Below are positions 1 to 6,324 of a DNA stretch of 7,036 nucleotides, piece after piece. Numbering within the stretch: the first letter of the stretch is position 1; each line of letters starts with the position of its first letter. A model generated the notes under the pieces. The model was not told where the DNA came from and ran no database searches. It worked only from the letters and a program-made list of their open reading frames with translations. The DNA is from Clostridiales bacterium (GTDB lineage: Bacteria > Bacillota > Peptococcia > Peptococcales > Peptococcaceae). Location of the stretch: the NCBI GenBank assembly GCA_003343815.1, contig QAKL01000030.1, forward strand, positions 1-7,036, read 5' to 3'. The position numbers and the translations under genes are program-made.

Positions 1-196
1 AAATTAGTTTCATCATTTTAATGTATAATTCATCGCAAAATATAGTATAGCATTTTTCTTGCAAAATTCCTATATATTATATGCTATTTCTCCATTAAAA
101 TAACTATTCGTCTCTAAAAAGGTTTTTTTTCGTTCACCGCAAGCTGGTATAATCCATATCTGTAATCAATCCATAAAATAAGGTTACCCATATACT
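1..196. other. AT-rich intergenic region with no supported gene
   Basis: This stretch lies beyond the terminator of the left operon and is very rich in A and T, with runs such as the T-tract at 123-130. No reading frame here has a start, a ribosome binding site and a plausible protein. Two promoter-like matches are visible. On the plus strand there is an extended -10 (TGGTATAAT at 145-153) without a convincing -35. On the minus strand there is a TATAAT (76-81) with only a weak -35. A 7-bp inverted repeat (47-53 and 81-87) touches the minus-strand match. The region may carry the promoter of a gene lying to the left, outside the window, but this cannot be shown from these bases. Confidence 0.5.
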
Positions 197-234
197 AAAA
201 GCGAAGTTTACCGTATCAGGCAAACCTCGCTTTT
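197..234 (-). terminator. Rho-independent terminator of the cmk/ispH-rpsA operon
   Basis: A 16-bp stem (arms 197-212 and 219-234) closes a 6-base loop, starting 22 bases after the stop codon of the ispH-S1 fusion. Read as minus-strand RNA every position pairs, two of them as G-U wobbles. Read as plus-strand RNA the same two positions are A-C mismatches. This asymmetry indicates that the working structure is on the minus strand. The 3' arm ends in four U residues, followed by a mixed A/U stretch, so the U-tract is modest. Confidence 0.8.
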
Positions 235-256
235 TAACGCTTATTCTATTTCGAAA

Positions 257-2173
257 TTAGTTTTCCTCGACAGGAGCTTCTTCAGCTTTTTCTGCAGCTC
301 TCTGCGGTCTTTCGGTGGTTTCTTTGATGCTCAAAGAAATCTTCTTATTCTCTAAATCCAAATCCAAAACTTTCGCTTCTACTTCCTGACCGACAGTTAA
401 AGCGTCTTCGACTTTCTCAACTCTGGACCAAGAAATCTGCGAAATATGAACTAAACCGTCTACGCCGTCTTCCAACTCGACAAAAGCACCAAACGGAGCC
501 AAACGGACAACTTTACCGGTAACAACGTTGCCAACAGCATATTTCTCAGCAGCACTTTCCCACGGATTGGGGATCAATTTTTTGAGGCTCAAGGAAATCT
601 TATTGCTCTCTTTATCAGCGGAGAGGACGTAAACCTCTACTTCCTGGCCTACCTTTACTACATCGCCCGGTCTTCTGACGCGGCTCCAGCCCATCTCAGA
701 GATGTGCAGCAAGCCGTCTACGCCGCCCAAATCAATGAACGCGCCGAAATTGGACAAACGGCGGACAGTACCTTTCAAAATCTGTCCCTCTTGGACTTCA
801 CTCCAGAATTTCTCTTTCAAAGCGTTCTCTTCTTCCTCGACTACAGCGCGGCGGGAGAGGATAACTTTTCTGTCCTCGGGTTTATATTCAACAATTTTAA
901 ATTTCAAAGTTTGTCCGACAAAGCTGTTGATGTCCTCGATATATTTAGTATCTAACAAAGAAGCCGGTACGAAACCGCGGATACCGATATTAGCGATCAC
1001 GCCGCCTTTAACTGCGTCAGTAACTTTAGCTTCGATGATATTACCCTGCTCGAAGTCCTCAGCCAATTTGTTGATGGCCAATTGCTGATCGACACGTTTT
1101 TTCGATAATACCATGTTGCCTTCTTTATTTTCCATGCGGATGACCATAACCTCTACTTCGTCACCGACATGTAATTCACCCTCACCCAATTCCTTAGCCG
1201 GAATTACGCCTTCGGATTTGCCGCCTATATCAACCAAAACTTCATCATTGTTGATTTTCATCACAATGCCGGTTACGATGTCATGCAACTCTACCGGTTT
1301 GATGCTGGCTCCTTCTTGTTCTAAGCATTCTTCCATTGTCATCATTTCTTCACTCATCTTGTCAATAACCTCCCTAATAATCCAGTCAGGTGTTGAGGCC
1401 CCTGCTGTCACGCCTATCTGACCCGCACGAAAAATCTGCGGTGTTAAATCGTGAGCCGATTCCACATGATAAGTCAGTGTCCATTCGCTGCACAGACTTA
1501 CCAGCTTCTGCGTATTGGCGCTGTTTTTACCGCCGATGACAACCATAGCATCGACTTTTTTCGCCAATTCTTTGGCATCATTTTGTCTCTCCTGGGTAGC
1601 GTTGCAAATAGTATTATATACCGATAAATTGCCAGCTACGCCCTTTAAGACTTGCGCTGCCCGCTCAAATTTTGCCACATTTTCTGTGGTTTGCGAAACC
1701 AAGGTAATATTTTTGCCGCGTAAACTCTCCAAATCCAATTCGGAAATATCGGCAAAAGCTATCCCTTTTTCTCCTGCCCATCCCAAAATCCCGATGACCT
1801 CCGGATGAGCTTTGTTGCCTAAAATCAAGACCTGATCTTCGTTTAAATATCTCTCATGGGCGATTTTCTGCACCTTGCGCACAAACGGGCACGTGCAATC
1901 CCAAATCTCTAAGCCTCGCTTTTTCGCCTCTGCGTAAACCTCCGGCGCTACGCCGTGAGTACGGATTAAAACTTGTTTTTCTCTAATCTCGGCAAAAGTA
2001 TTGCGGCTTATTATGCCTAAACTCGCTAATCGCTCTACCTCCTGCGGATTATGGATAAGCGGTCCCAAGGTGGCGATTGGGCCTAAACCCTCGCGAATCA
2101 ATTCTTCTCCTTTTTCCACCGCAGTACGGACACCAAAGCAAAATCCGGCATGAGGAGCTACCAAGACAGCCAC
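257..2173 (-). CDS. ispH-rpsA: IspH (HMBPP reductase) fused to a four-domain S1 RNA-binding protein
   Basis: The N-terminal part (residues about 1-272) is 4-hydroxy-3-methylbut-2-enyl diphosphate reductase, the iron-sulfur enzyme making IPP and DMAPP in the last MEP-pathway step. The cluster cysteines are at 12 (GFCFGV), 95 (CTCP) and 190 (NTICNAT). The substrate-pocket residues H41, H73, H123, E125, the QTT at 161-163, S218/N220 and S260 are all in place. Residues about 295-618 hold four S1 domains (roughly 295-360, 378-443, 462-531, 547-618). The last two are close copies (VDGLLHIS / VDGLVHIS, then SRV and VGQEVE). An acidic, Ala/Glu-rich tail ends the 638-residue protein. Such fusions are established in Clostridia and Negativicutes; the S1 part is annotated there as ribosomal protein S1 and presumably acts in mRNA binding or translation. 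The start is GTG with AAGGAG at 2183-2188, and the N-terminus matches the usual IspH start. It is the last gene of its operon, 38 bases after cmk. An internal start at the domain junction is described separately. Confidence 0.95.
   Translation of the reverse strand: MAVLVAPHAGFCFGVRTAVEKGEELIREGLGPIATLGPLIHNPQEVERLASLGIISRNTFAEIREKQVLIRTHGVAPEVYAEAKKRGLEIWDCTCPFVRKVQKIAHERYLNEDQVLILGNKAHPEVIGILGWAGEKGIAFADISELDLESLRGKNITLVSQTTENVAKFERAAQVLKGVAGNLSVYNTICNATQERQNDAKELAKKVDAMVVIGGKNSANTQKLVSLCSEWTLTYHVESAHDLTPQIFRAGQIGVTAGASTPDWIIREVIDKMSEEMMTMEECLEQEGASIKPVELHDIVTGIVMKINNDEVLVDIGGKSEGVIPAKELGEGELHVGDEVEVMVIRMENKEGNMVLSKKRVDQQLAINKLAEDFEQGNIIEAKVTDAVKGGVIANIGIRGFVPASLLDTKYIEDINSFVGQTLKFKIVEYKPEDRKVILSRRAVVEEEENALKEKFWSEVQEGQILKGTVRRLSNFGAFIDLGGVDGLLHISEMGWSRVRRPGDVVKVGQEVEVYVLSADKESNKISLSLKKLIPNPWESAAEKYAVGNVVTGKVVRLAPFGAFVELEDGVDGLVHISQISWSRVEKVEDALTVGQEVEAKVLDLDLENKKISLSIKETTERPQRAAEKAEEAPVEEN
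1355..1375 (-). promoter_or_regulatory. Possible internal ribosome binding site and ATG at the IspH/S1 junction
   Basis: Within the fusion gene, exactly where the IspH domain ends, the minus strand carries AGGGAGGT (Shine-Dalgarno-like; CCTCCCT at 1369-1375 on the plus strand), followed after 11 bases by an in-frame ATG (1355-1357, residue M273). Initiation here would give a 366-residue protein beginning MSEEMMTMEE and containing all four S1 domains but no IspH. The start resembles that of stand-alone Gram-positive S1 homologues such as B. subtilis YpfD (comparison from memory). The spacing is longer than ideal, and the bases also encode Arg-Glu-Val of the IspH C-terminal helix, so the match may be coincidental. 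Confidence 0.35.
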
Positions 2174-2211
2174 TCAGATCAACTCCTTATAGGTACACTA
2201 ATTTATTATAC

Positions 2212-2892
2212 CTAATTGTCTTCAGAAAATAAACCCTTATTTTTAATTATTGCTAAAATATTTTTTATTACATCATCTATGCTTAAATTACTTGTATCTA
2301 TAATCATTGCATCATGCGCGCATTTAAGCGGCGAATGCTCCCTCGTCGTATCCTGCTCGTCGCGGGCGATAATATCTTTGAGCACCGTTTCATAGTCACT
2401 GGCGATGCCTTTTTGTGCCAAATCCACCAAACGGCGCTCGGCTCTGGCTTGAGGAGTCGCCGTTAAAAATATCTTCACCTGCGCCTCGGACAGCACTACC
2501 GTGCCGATGTCGCGCCCGTCCATGATGACTGCGCGCGCGGAGGCGATTTGCTGCTGCATTTTTACTAAGCACTCTCTAACCGCTTTCTTGGCCGATACTT
2601 GCGAAGTAAGCGCTGTCACCTCAGGCGTGCGGATTTCCGCCGAGACATCCTCGCCGTTTAAACTGATATGCTTGCCGCTTTCGTCAAATTTCAGCTCCAT
2701 GTCAGGCAAAAGTGCGGCGATTTTTTCATCGTCATCTACTGCGCCGTTTCTTTTTAAATAAAGCGCGCACGCCCGATACATCGCCCCGGTATCCAAATAA
2801 AGCAAATTTAGCCTGTCGGCAATCATCTTGGCGATAGTGCTTTTACCGGCACCTGCCGGACCGTCTATCGCTATTTGTAAAGGTTTACTCAT
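2212..2892 (-). CDS. cmk: Cytidylate kinase
   Basis: This is the cytoplasmic (d)CMP kinase, which transfers a phosphate from ATP to CMP or dCMP to feed nucleotide and CDP-lipid synthesis. At 226 residues it has the usual bacterial length. The P-loop GPAGAGKST is at residues 11-19, the family motif DTGAMYR at 34-40, the GRDIGT motif at 126-131, and the lid-region arginines lie in ARDEQDTTRE (176-185), followed by SPL at 187-189. The ATG start is preceded by GAGG with 7 bases of spacing, and the gene begins 18 bases after the flavoprotein stop, so it is co-transcribed with it. The stop lies 38 bases before the ispH start. Clostridial genomes often have an acyltransferase gene (plsC) between cmk and ispH; none is present here. 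Confidence 0.95.
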   Translation of the reverse strand: MSKPLQIAIDGPAGAGKSTIAKMIADRLNLLYLDTGAMYRACALYLKRNGAVDDDEKIAALLPDMELKFDESGKHISLNGEDVSAEIRTPEVTALTSQVSAKKAVRECLVKMQQQIASARAVIMDGRDIGTVVLSEAQVKIFLTATPQARAERRLVDLAQKGIASDYETVLKDIIARDEQDTTREHSPLKCAHDAMIIDTSNLSIDDVIKNILAIIKNKGLFSEDN

Positions 2893-2910
2893 TATTTCAC
2901 CTCAATTTTA

Positions 2911-4158
2911 TCAATCCTCCGCCGCGCTTTTGCCGGCTAAATAGCCGCTCGAAAACGCCGCCTGCAAATTAAACCCGCCGGTCACCGCATCGATATCCAT
3001 GACCTCTCCGGCGAAATATAGTCCCTCGCACAATTTGCTCTGCATGGTTTTTGGCAGTATTTCCTTGACATTTACTCCGCCTGCGGTCACGATCCCCTCG
3101 GCTAATGGTCTGGTCGCCGTCACGGTAAACCAGTAGCCTTTCAATAAATCGATAATCACCGCGCGATCTTCCTTGGTCAGCTGATTAGACTGCTTCATCG
3201 GCTCGATACCGCTGCGTTTCATAAAAGGCTCGATTAATAACTGCGGCAAAAGCGCGCCCAATAAATTTTTGTAGCTGCGCTTGGGCTGATCCTTGATTTC
3301 ACGCAGCAAGCGCGCGTCCAACTTTTCCGCGGATAACGCCGGTTTTAAATCAATAATCGCCATCAGCTCACCGTTTTGCTTTAAAAAGTAATCGCTCACC
3401 TTGCCGCTTACGGTTAAAACGACAGGTCCCGATAAACCGAAATGAGTAAAGAGCATTTCGCCAAATTCCTCAGCTAAGCATTTGCCCTTTTTATCGTAAA
3501 TACTTAAACGCACATTGCGCAAACTCAAACCCTGTAATTTAGCGATGTCGTCCTCTTTTACCACCAACGGCACCAAAGCAGGGCGAATCATCTCGATAGT
3601 GTGCCCCGCGCTTTTCGCCAATTTATAGCCGTCGCCGCTAGAGCCGGTACCGGGATAGCTCGCGCCGCCGGTGGCGATGATGACCTTATCCGCGCTGATA
3701 CGCTCGCCGTCGGCGCACAAAATGCCCAATAATTCACCCTCCGCGGAGCGCAAAAGCGTTTTTACAGCTTTGTCATACACAATTTTTGCGCCTAAGCTTT
3801 CGCATTTTTTCACTAAAGCGTCCACGATATCCTGCGCATTATCCGACTGGGGAAAAACACGATCACCGCGCTCCACCTTTAACGGTACACCCGCCTCCTC
3901 AAAAAAACTATAAGTTTCTTCAGGCGATAAGGCGCTATAGGGCGTATACATAAATTTGCCGTTATGGGCGAAAGCTTTAATATGCTCGTCCAAACTTTTA
4001 GCGCTGGTGACATTACAGCGTCCTTTGCCGGTAATGCGTATTTTTTTGCCCGCACGGTCGTTTTTCTCCAAAATCGTTACTTCAGCGCCGTTTTCCGCCG
4101 CGGCTATCCCCGCCATCAGTCCTGCGGCACCTGCGCCAATAATCACTACTTTATTCAA
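2911..4158 (-). CDS. HI0933/YhiN-family FAD-dependent oxidoreductase
   Basis: This is a flavoprotein of the HI0933 family, sometimes annotated as aminoacetone oxidase; its physiological substrate is unsettled in most bacteria. The dinucleotide-binding GAGAAG is at residues 8-13 just after the first strand (KVVIIG). The family motif TGKGRCN is at 43-49, ATGGASYP at 162-169, FTHFGLSGP at 237-245, and the C-terminal FAD-contacting GLYFAGEVMDIDAVTGGFN at 379-397. With the start chosen here it is 415 residues, typical for the family. I chose a TTG at 4158: AGGAG (4169-4173) lies 10 bases upstream and the protein then begins directly at the Rossmann strand. An upstream ATG at 4194 would add 12 residues, overlap the LUD gene by 23 bases and has no ribosome binding site. 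The AGGAG overlaps the preceding gene's stop, suggesting translational coupling. Confidence 0.9.
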   Translation of the reverse strand: MNKVVIIGAGAAGLMAGIAAAENGAEVTILEKNDRAGKKIRITGKGRCNVTSAKSLDEHIKAFAHNGKFMYTPYSALSPEETYSFFEEAGVPLKVERGDRVFPQSDNAQDIVDALVKKCESLGAKIVYDKAVKTLLRSAEGELLGILCADGERISADKVIIATGGASYPGTGSSGDGYKLAKSAGHTIEMIRPALVPLVVKEDDIAKLQGLSLRNVRLSIYDKKGKCLAEEFGEMLFTHFGLSGPVVLTVSGKVSDYFLKQNGELMAIIDLKPALSAEKLDARLLREIKDQPKRSYKNLLGALLPQLLIEPFMKRSGIEPMKQSNQLTKEDRAVIIDLLKGYWFTVTATRPLAEGIVTAGGVNVKEILPKTMQSKLCEGLYFAGEVMDIDAVTGGFNLQAAFSSGYLAGKSAAED

Positions 4159-4171
4159 AATAATTTCGCTC

Positions 4172-4792
4172 CTAATATCCCAATTCTTCATCAATGATAA
4201 TCACGGTAATATCTGTTAAACCCGGCTTTTTCTCCATAACCGAAGTGATTTTGCAAATTCTGTCTGCCGCTTGGCAATTCAGGCAATGCCCCGTCTTTAC
4301 ACATGGCGTTTTCATCTTTAAGCGCGCAGCATTTTGGGGACAGGCAATAGTTTTAATGCGCGCAAGCGCTTTTTCGTCATCAGCGGCAATTTTGTTTTTG
4401 CCTGCGACGATCACGACCTTTTTCGGGCCGAATATCATCGCCGCCACCCGATTGCCGTTACCGTCGATATTAAAAATTTTGCCGCTTTCGCTGATGGCGT
4501 TGGTGCTCGTAATGTACAAATCGCACGTCAAACATTTGCGCATTATGTCCATTTTTTCCTCTGCCGACAAATGCTCTTGCCAATGATCGTACACTTTGGC
4601 TTTATGCGCCCGCGCCAAATCAGGCAAACCCAGCTCGCGCACCGTCACCGAGCCGCCGAAACCCACCGTGCCATAAGGCACGATATACTCGGCGACCAAG
4701 GTCTGTGCCTCTTCTTTATTATGTGCCAAACGAGCATCAAAGCCGTTTTTACGCAAATTTTCCACTGTCTTTTGCAGAACTGCTTTATCCAT
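4172..4792 (-). CDS. LUD-domain protein (LutC/YkgG-like) with C-terminal cysteine cluster
   Basis: This 206-residue protein belongs to the LUD (DUF162, LutC/YkgG) family, usually annotated as lactate utilization protein. Recognisable parts are the nucleotide-fold-like segment VGFGGSVTVRELGL (43-56), the CLTCDLYITSTNAISESG stretch (87-104), GNGNR (111-115) and GPKKVVIVAGKNK (122-134). The tail has cysteines at 164, 170, 173 and 180 (C-x5-C-x2-C-x6-C), with others at 87, 90 and 151, suggesting a metal or iron-sulfur site; this is inference. No lutA or lutB lies next to it, so a role in lactate oxidation is not supported by context. It is the first gene of the operon ending in ispH-S1, followed 13 bases later by the flavoprotein. 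The ATG at 4792 is chosen because AGGAG (4801-4805) is 8 bases upstream; the GTG at 4801 and ATG at 4798 overlap or crowd that site. Confidence 0.8.
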   Translation of the reverse strand: MDKAVLQKTVENLRKNGFDARLAHNKEEAQTLVAEYIVPYGTVGFGGSVTVRELGLPDLARAHKAKVYDHWQEHLSAEEKMDIMRKCLTCDLYITSTNAISESGKIFNIDGNGNRVAAMIFGPKKVVIVAGKNKIAADDEKALARIKTIACPQNAARLKMKTPCVKTGHCLNCQAADRICKITSVMEKKPGLTDITVIIIDEELGY

Positions 4793-4825
4793 ATACATCA
4801 CTCCTGCGTTTTTAAGCTAACTTTT

Positions 4826-4855
4826 ATTATAACATATTATTCTCATACTTTTCAA
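4826..4855 (-). promoter_or_regulatory. Sigma-A promoter of the LUD–flavoprotein–cmk–ispH-S1 operon
   Basis: On the minus strand TTGAAA (4850-4855) and TATAAT (4826-4831) are separated by 18 bases, and the -10 is extended by TG one base upstream (TGTTATAAT). The -10 is perfect and the -35 matches five of six positions. Transcription would start near 4819, leaving a leader of about 27 bases before the LUD gene's ATG at 4792. It is the only strong promoter seen upstream of the four minus-strand genes. Confidence 0.75.
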
Positions 4856-4868
4856 CTCCAAAAAAATA

Positions 4869-4907
4869 TTTTCCGCGCTTTAAAATTTTTGCTAAAGTTT
4901 TCCGCGC
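4869..4907. repeat. Perfect 10-bp direct repeat in the divergent promoter region
   Basis: TTTTCCGCGC occurs at 4869-4878 and again at 4898-4907, 29 bases apart start to start, in otherwise AT-rich spacer. The second copy overlaps the first two bases of the proposed forespore -35 element (4906-4910), and the first copy lies 14 bases upstream of the LUD operon -35. This arrangement could be a binding site for a regulator, or a chance duplication. Confidence 0.4.
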
Positions 4908-4934
4908 ATATTCTTTTAGTCTTTTCAAATACTA
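4906..4934 (+). promoter_or_regulatory. Sigma-G-like (forespore) promoter of the spore lipoprotein gene
   Basis: GCATA (4906-4910) fits the forespore -35 pattern GYATR, and AATACTA (4928-4934) matches six of seven positions of the sigma-G -10 CATACTA form, with 17 bases between them. Transcription would start near 4941, giving a leader of about 39 bases. No comparable sigma-A promoter was seen upstream of this gene. The patterns are those known from B. subtilis; use by this organism is inferred. Confidence 0.5.
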
Positions 4935-4979
4935 CCTGTGAGTAAAAGCCTCATATCTTTTCGGAAAGGAGGAGCAATC

Positions 4980-5519
4980 ATGAAAAAACGCATTTTTCTT
5001 TTTACTGCGGTCGCTGTCATAGCGCTTTTTACTTTATGCGCCTGTGGCAATCAAAATACCAATACCGCCCCCAATACTCCCAATCAAAGCACCGGTCAAA
5101 CCGAGCAAAACAATGACGATAATAAAAAACCTAATTCCGAAAGTGAAAATACCACTACTGCAACTGACGGCACTTACAGCAAAAGCCGATCCCAAACTAT
5201 CAAAGAAGCTATCGACTCCGAAATGTCCGACGCTCGGGAAATTTGGGTCATGGTAAACGGAGATATGGCTTATATCGCCTTGGATATTGCTTCCGAGGAC
5301 AGCACCGGTGAAGCCGCGGATGTCAAAGAGCAAGCCGCGCAAATCGCCCTAAATGCCGATAATAAACTAACCGACGTTTACGTCAGCGCCGATGCCGATA
5401 CATTAACCAGAGTCAAAGACACTTTTAAAGATTTAGCCGACGGTAAACCCATCAGCGGACTTAGTACAGAAATTACTAATTTATTCACCCGCATCACTCC
5501 TACCGCTTCAAGCAAATAA
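4980..5519 (+). CDS. YhcN/YlaJ-family sporulation lipoprotein
   Basis: This 179-residue secreted lipoprotein has a basic start (MKKR), a hydrophobic segment (about 5-19) and the lipobox LCAC with the lipidated cysteine at 22. Residues about 24-62 form a low-complexity linker rich in Asn, Thr, Gln and Glu. The folded part (about 66-179) shows the YhcN/YlaJ pattern: WVMVNGDMAYIALDI (89-103), a helix with alternating charge, DVYVSADAD (132-140), then a final LFTRITP segment (168-174). Family members are found in spore membranes or coats, and B. subtilis YhcN is made in the forespore; the exact role is unknown. The ATG at 4980 is chosen because AAAGGAGG (4965-4972) stands 7 bases upstream; a GTG 42 bases earlier lacks a site and would put extra residues before the signal peptide. 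The gene stands alone, divergent from the LUD operon and convergent with hisK, which fits separate sporulation control. Confidence 0.85.
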   Translation: MKKRIFLFTAVAVIALFTLCACGNQNTNTAPNTPNQSTGQTEQNNDDNKKPNSESENTTTATDGTYSKSRSQTIKEAIDSEMSDAREIWVMVNGDMAYIALDIASEDSTGEAADVKEQAAQIALNADNKLTDVYVSADADTLTRVKDTFKDLADGKPISGLSTEITNLFTRITPTASSK

Positions 5520-5527
5520 TATGATGA

Positions 5528-5559
5528 AAAACCCTTTAAGCCTCTGCTTAAAGGGTTTT
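5528..5559. terminator. Bidirectional terminator shared by the spore lipoprotein gene and hisK
   Basis: A perfect 14-bp stem (5528-5541 with 5546-5559) closes a 4-base loop. On the plus strand it starts 8 bases after the lipoprotein stop and ends in TTTT. On the minus strand it ends in TTTTT followed by an AT-rich stretch. The minus-strand 5' arm includes the last codons and TAA stop of hisK (stop at 5548-5550), so the terminator is partly coding. Confidence 0.9.
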
Positions 5560-6324
5560 AAACGGTTTGATGCTCAAATATTCCCGATACGGCGCCAATG
5601 TATCAAACGCAAAATCCAAATCTTTTTTATCGTGGCAGTCGCTTGCTAAAATAAGCCTGCCGTCTTTTTTTACGATGTAATCAAGCCATTTCGCGTCAGG
5701 ATAGGGCGAGGATCGCCAAGCGCGCGCCATTGCGCCGGTATTTATCTCAATCGTTTTATCCGCCGCCAAAATTTTATCCAGCGCTTTTTGCGCCGCCATT
5801 TTGTAGCGCGGGTGCTCCGTGTCGAAAAGCGGCTGTTTTTCGTTAAATTTCGTGATCAGATCAAAATGCCCGATGATGTCGCATTTTTTCTCAGCCCATG
5901 CGCCCACCGCCGCGAAATAATCCTCAATCAGCGCATAAATATCACCTTCATAATACATATCACGAAAGCGCGCCAGATCCTCAGTGCTTTCGTCCACGGG
6001 CAAAAAATGCCCGCCCTTTTTCAGATAGTGCACCGAGCCGATAACATATTCGTAATTATCCACGCTCTCGGTCGAATAAAAATCCTGCTCGATGCCTAAA
6101 TAAAGCGCGATCCTCCCGCGATATTTTTCCTGTAATGCTCGCACCTCACTGATATAGCGCAGCGTATTTTCCCTGCTCATGCAGTAGCTTTCGTCAAAGT
6201 AAGTATAGCTGTGCTCGCTGAAACCAAGCGCGCCAAAGCCCTTTTCTATCGCCGCCTCAACCAACTCGGTCAAAGTATCCGCTCCGTCGGAATAAACGCT
6301 GTGCGTATGAAAATTCGCCTTCAT
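5548..6324 (-). CDS. hisK: Histidinol-phosphatase, PHP family
   Basis: This 258-residue PHP-fold phosphoesterase most likely removes phosphate from L-histidinol phosphate, the penultimate stage of histidine synthesis in Gram-positive bacteria. The metal-binding residues of the family are visible: H6 and H8 (HTH), D13, H38 (SEH), E79 (GIEQD), H99 (GSVHY), H153 and D155 (GHFD), and D229 and H231 (SDCH). No polymerase or other extra domain is attached. Its start overlaps the hisIE stop by one base (TGATG), with AGGAG 11 bases upstream inside hisIE, so the two are translationally coupled; this position in a his operon is the main support for the substrate. Its stop lies within the terminator stem. 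Other PHP phosphatases look similar, so the substrate is inferred from context. The symbol hisJ is also used for this family in some genomes. Confidence 0.88.
   Translation of the reverse strand: MKANFHTHSVYSDGADTLTELVEAAIEKGFGALGFSEHSYTYFDESYCMSRENTLRYISEVRALQEKYRGRIALYLGIEQDFYSTESVDNYEYVIGSVHYLKKGGHFLPVDESTEDLARFRDMYYEGDIYALIEDYFAAVGAWAEKKCDIIGHFDLITKFNEKQPLFDTEHPRYKMAAQKALDKILAADKTIEINTGAMARAWRSSPYPDAKWLDYIVKKDGRLILASDCHDKKDLDFAFDTLAPYREYLSIKPFKTL

Noticed and set aside
1..20. ATG-ATG-AAA-CTA reading leftward off the window edge as the start of a further gene
   Set aside because: No ribosome binding site precedes it and only a few codons are visible, so it cannot be told from chance.
47..87. 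7-bp inverted repeat (ATAGCAT/ATGCTAT) near a minus-strand TATAAT
   Set aside because: Short arms, a 27-base gap and very AT-rich surroundings make it likely by chance; no target gene is in view.
702..1808. Several plus-strand open frames of 80-130 codons inside the IspH–S1 gene
   Set aside because: They are antisense to strongly conserved coding sequence, lack ribosome binding sites and have Ser/Pro/Thr-rich compositions typical of shadow frames.
2190..2214. Small inverted repeat (TAGGTA/TACCTA) between cmk and ispH as an attenuator
   Set aside because: Only six pairs with a 13-base loop and no U-tract; too weak to be a terminator, and the ispH ribosome binding site lies just outside it.
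4172..4792. Calling the LUD protein lutC of a lactate oxidation operon
   Set aside because: No LutA- or LutB-like gene is next to it, and the cysteine-rich tail and neighbours do not point to lactate oxidation; only the family name is supported.
4334..4945. Open frame of about 200 codons on the plus strand opposite the LUD gene
   Set aside because: It lies antisense to a well-supported gene, runs through its promoter, has no ribosome binding site, and the translation shows no recognisable domain.
5034..5342. Minus-strand open frame opposite the spore lipoprotein, Gly/Ile-rich
   Set aside because: Its hydrophobic, Gly/Ile-rich part is the reverse reading of the Asn/Thr/Pro linker; no start signal or promoter, and the plus-strand gene is clearly real.
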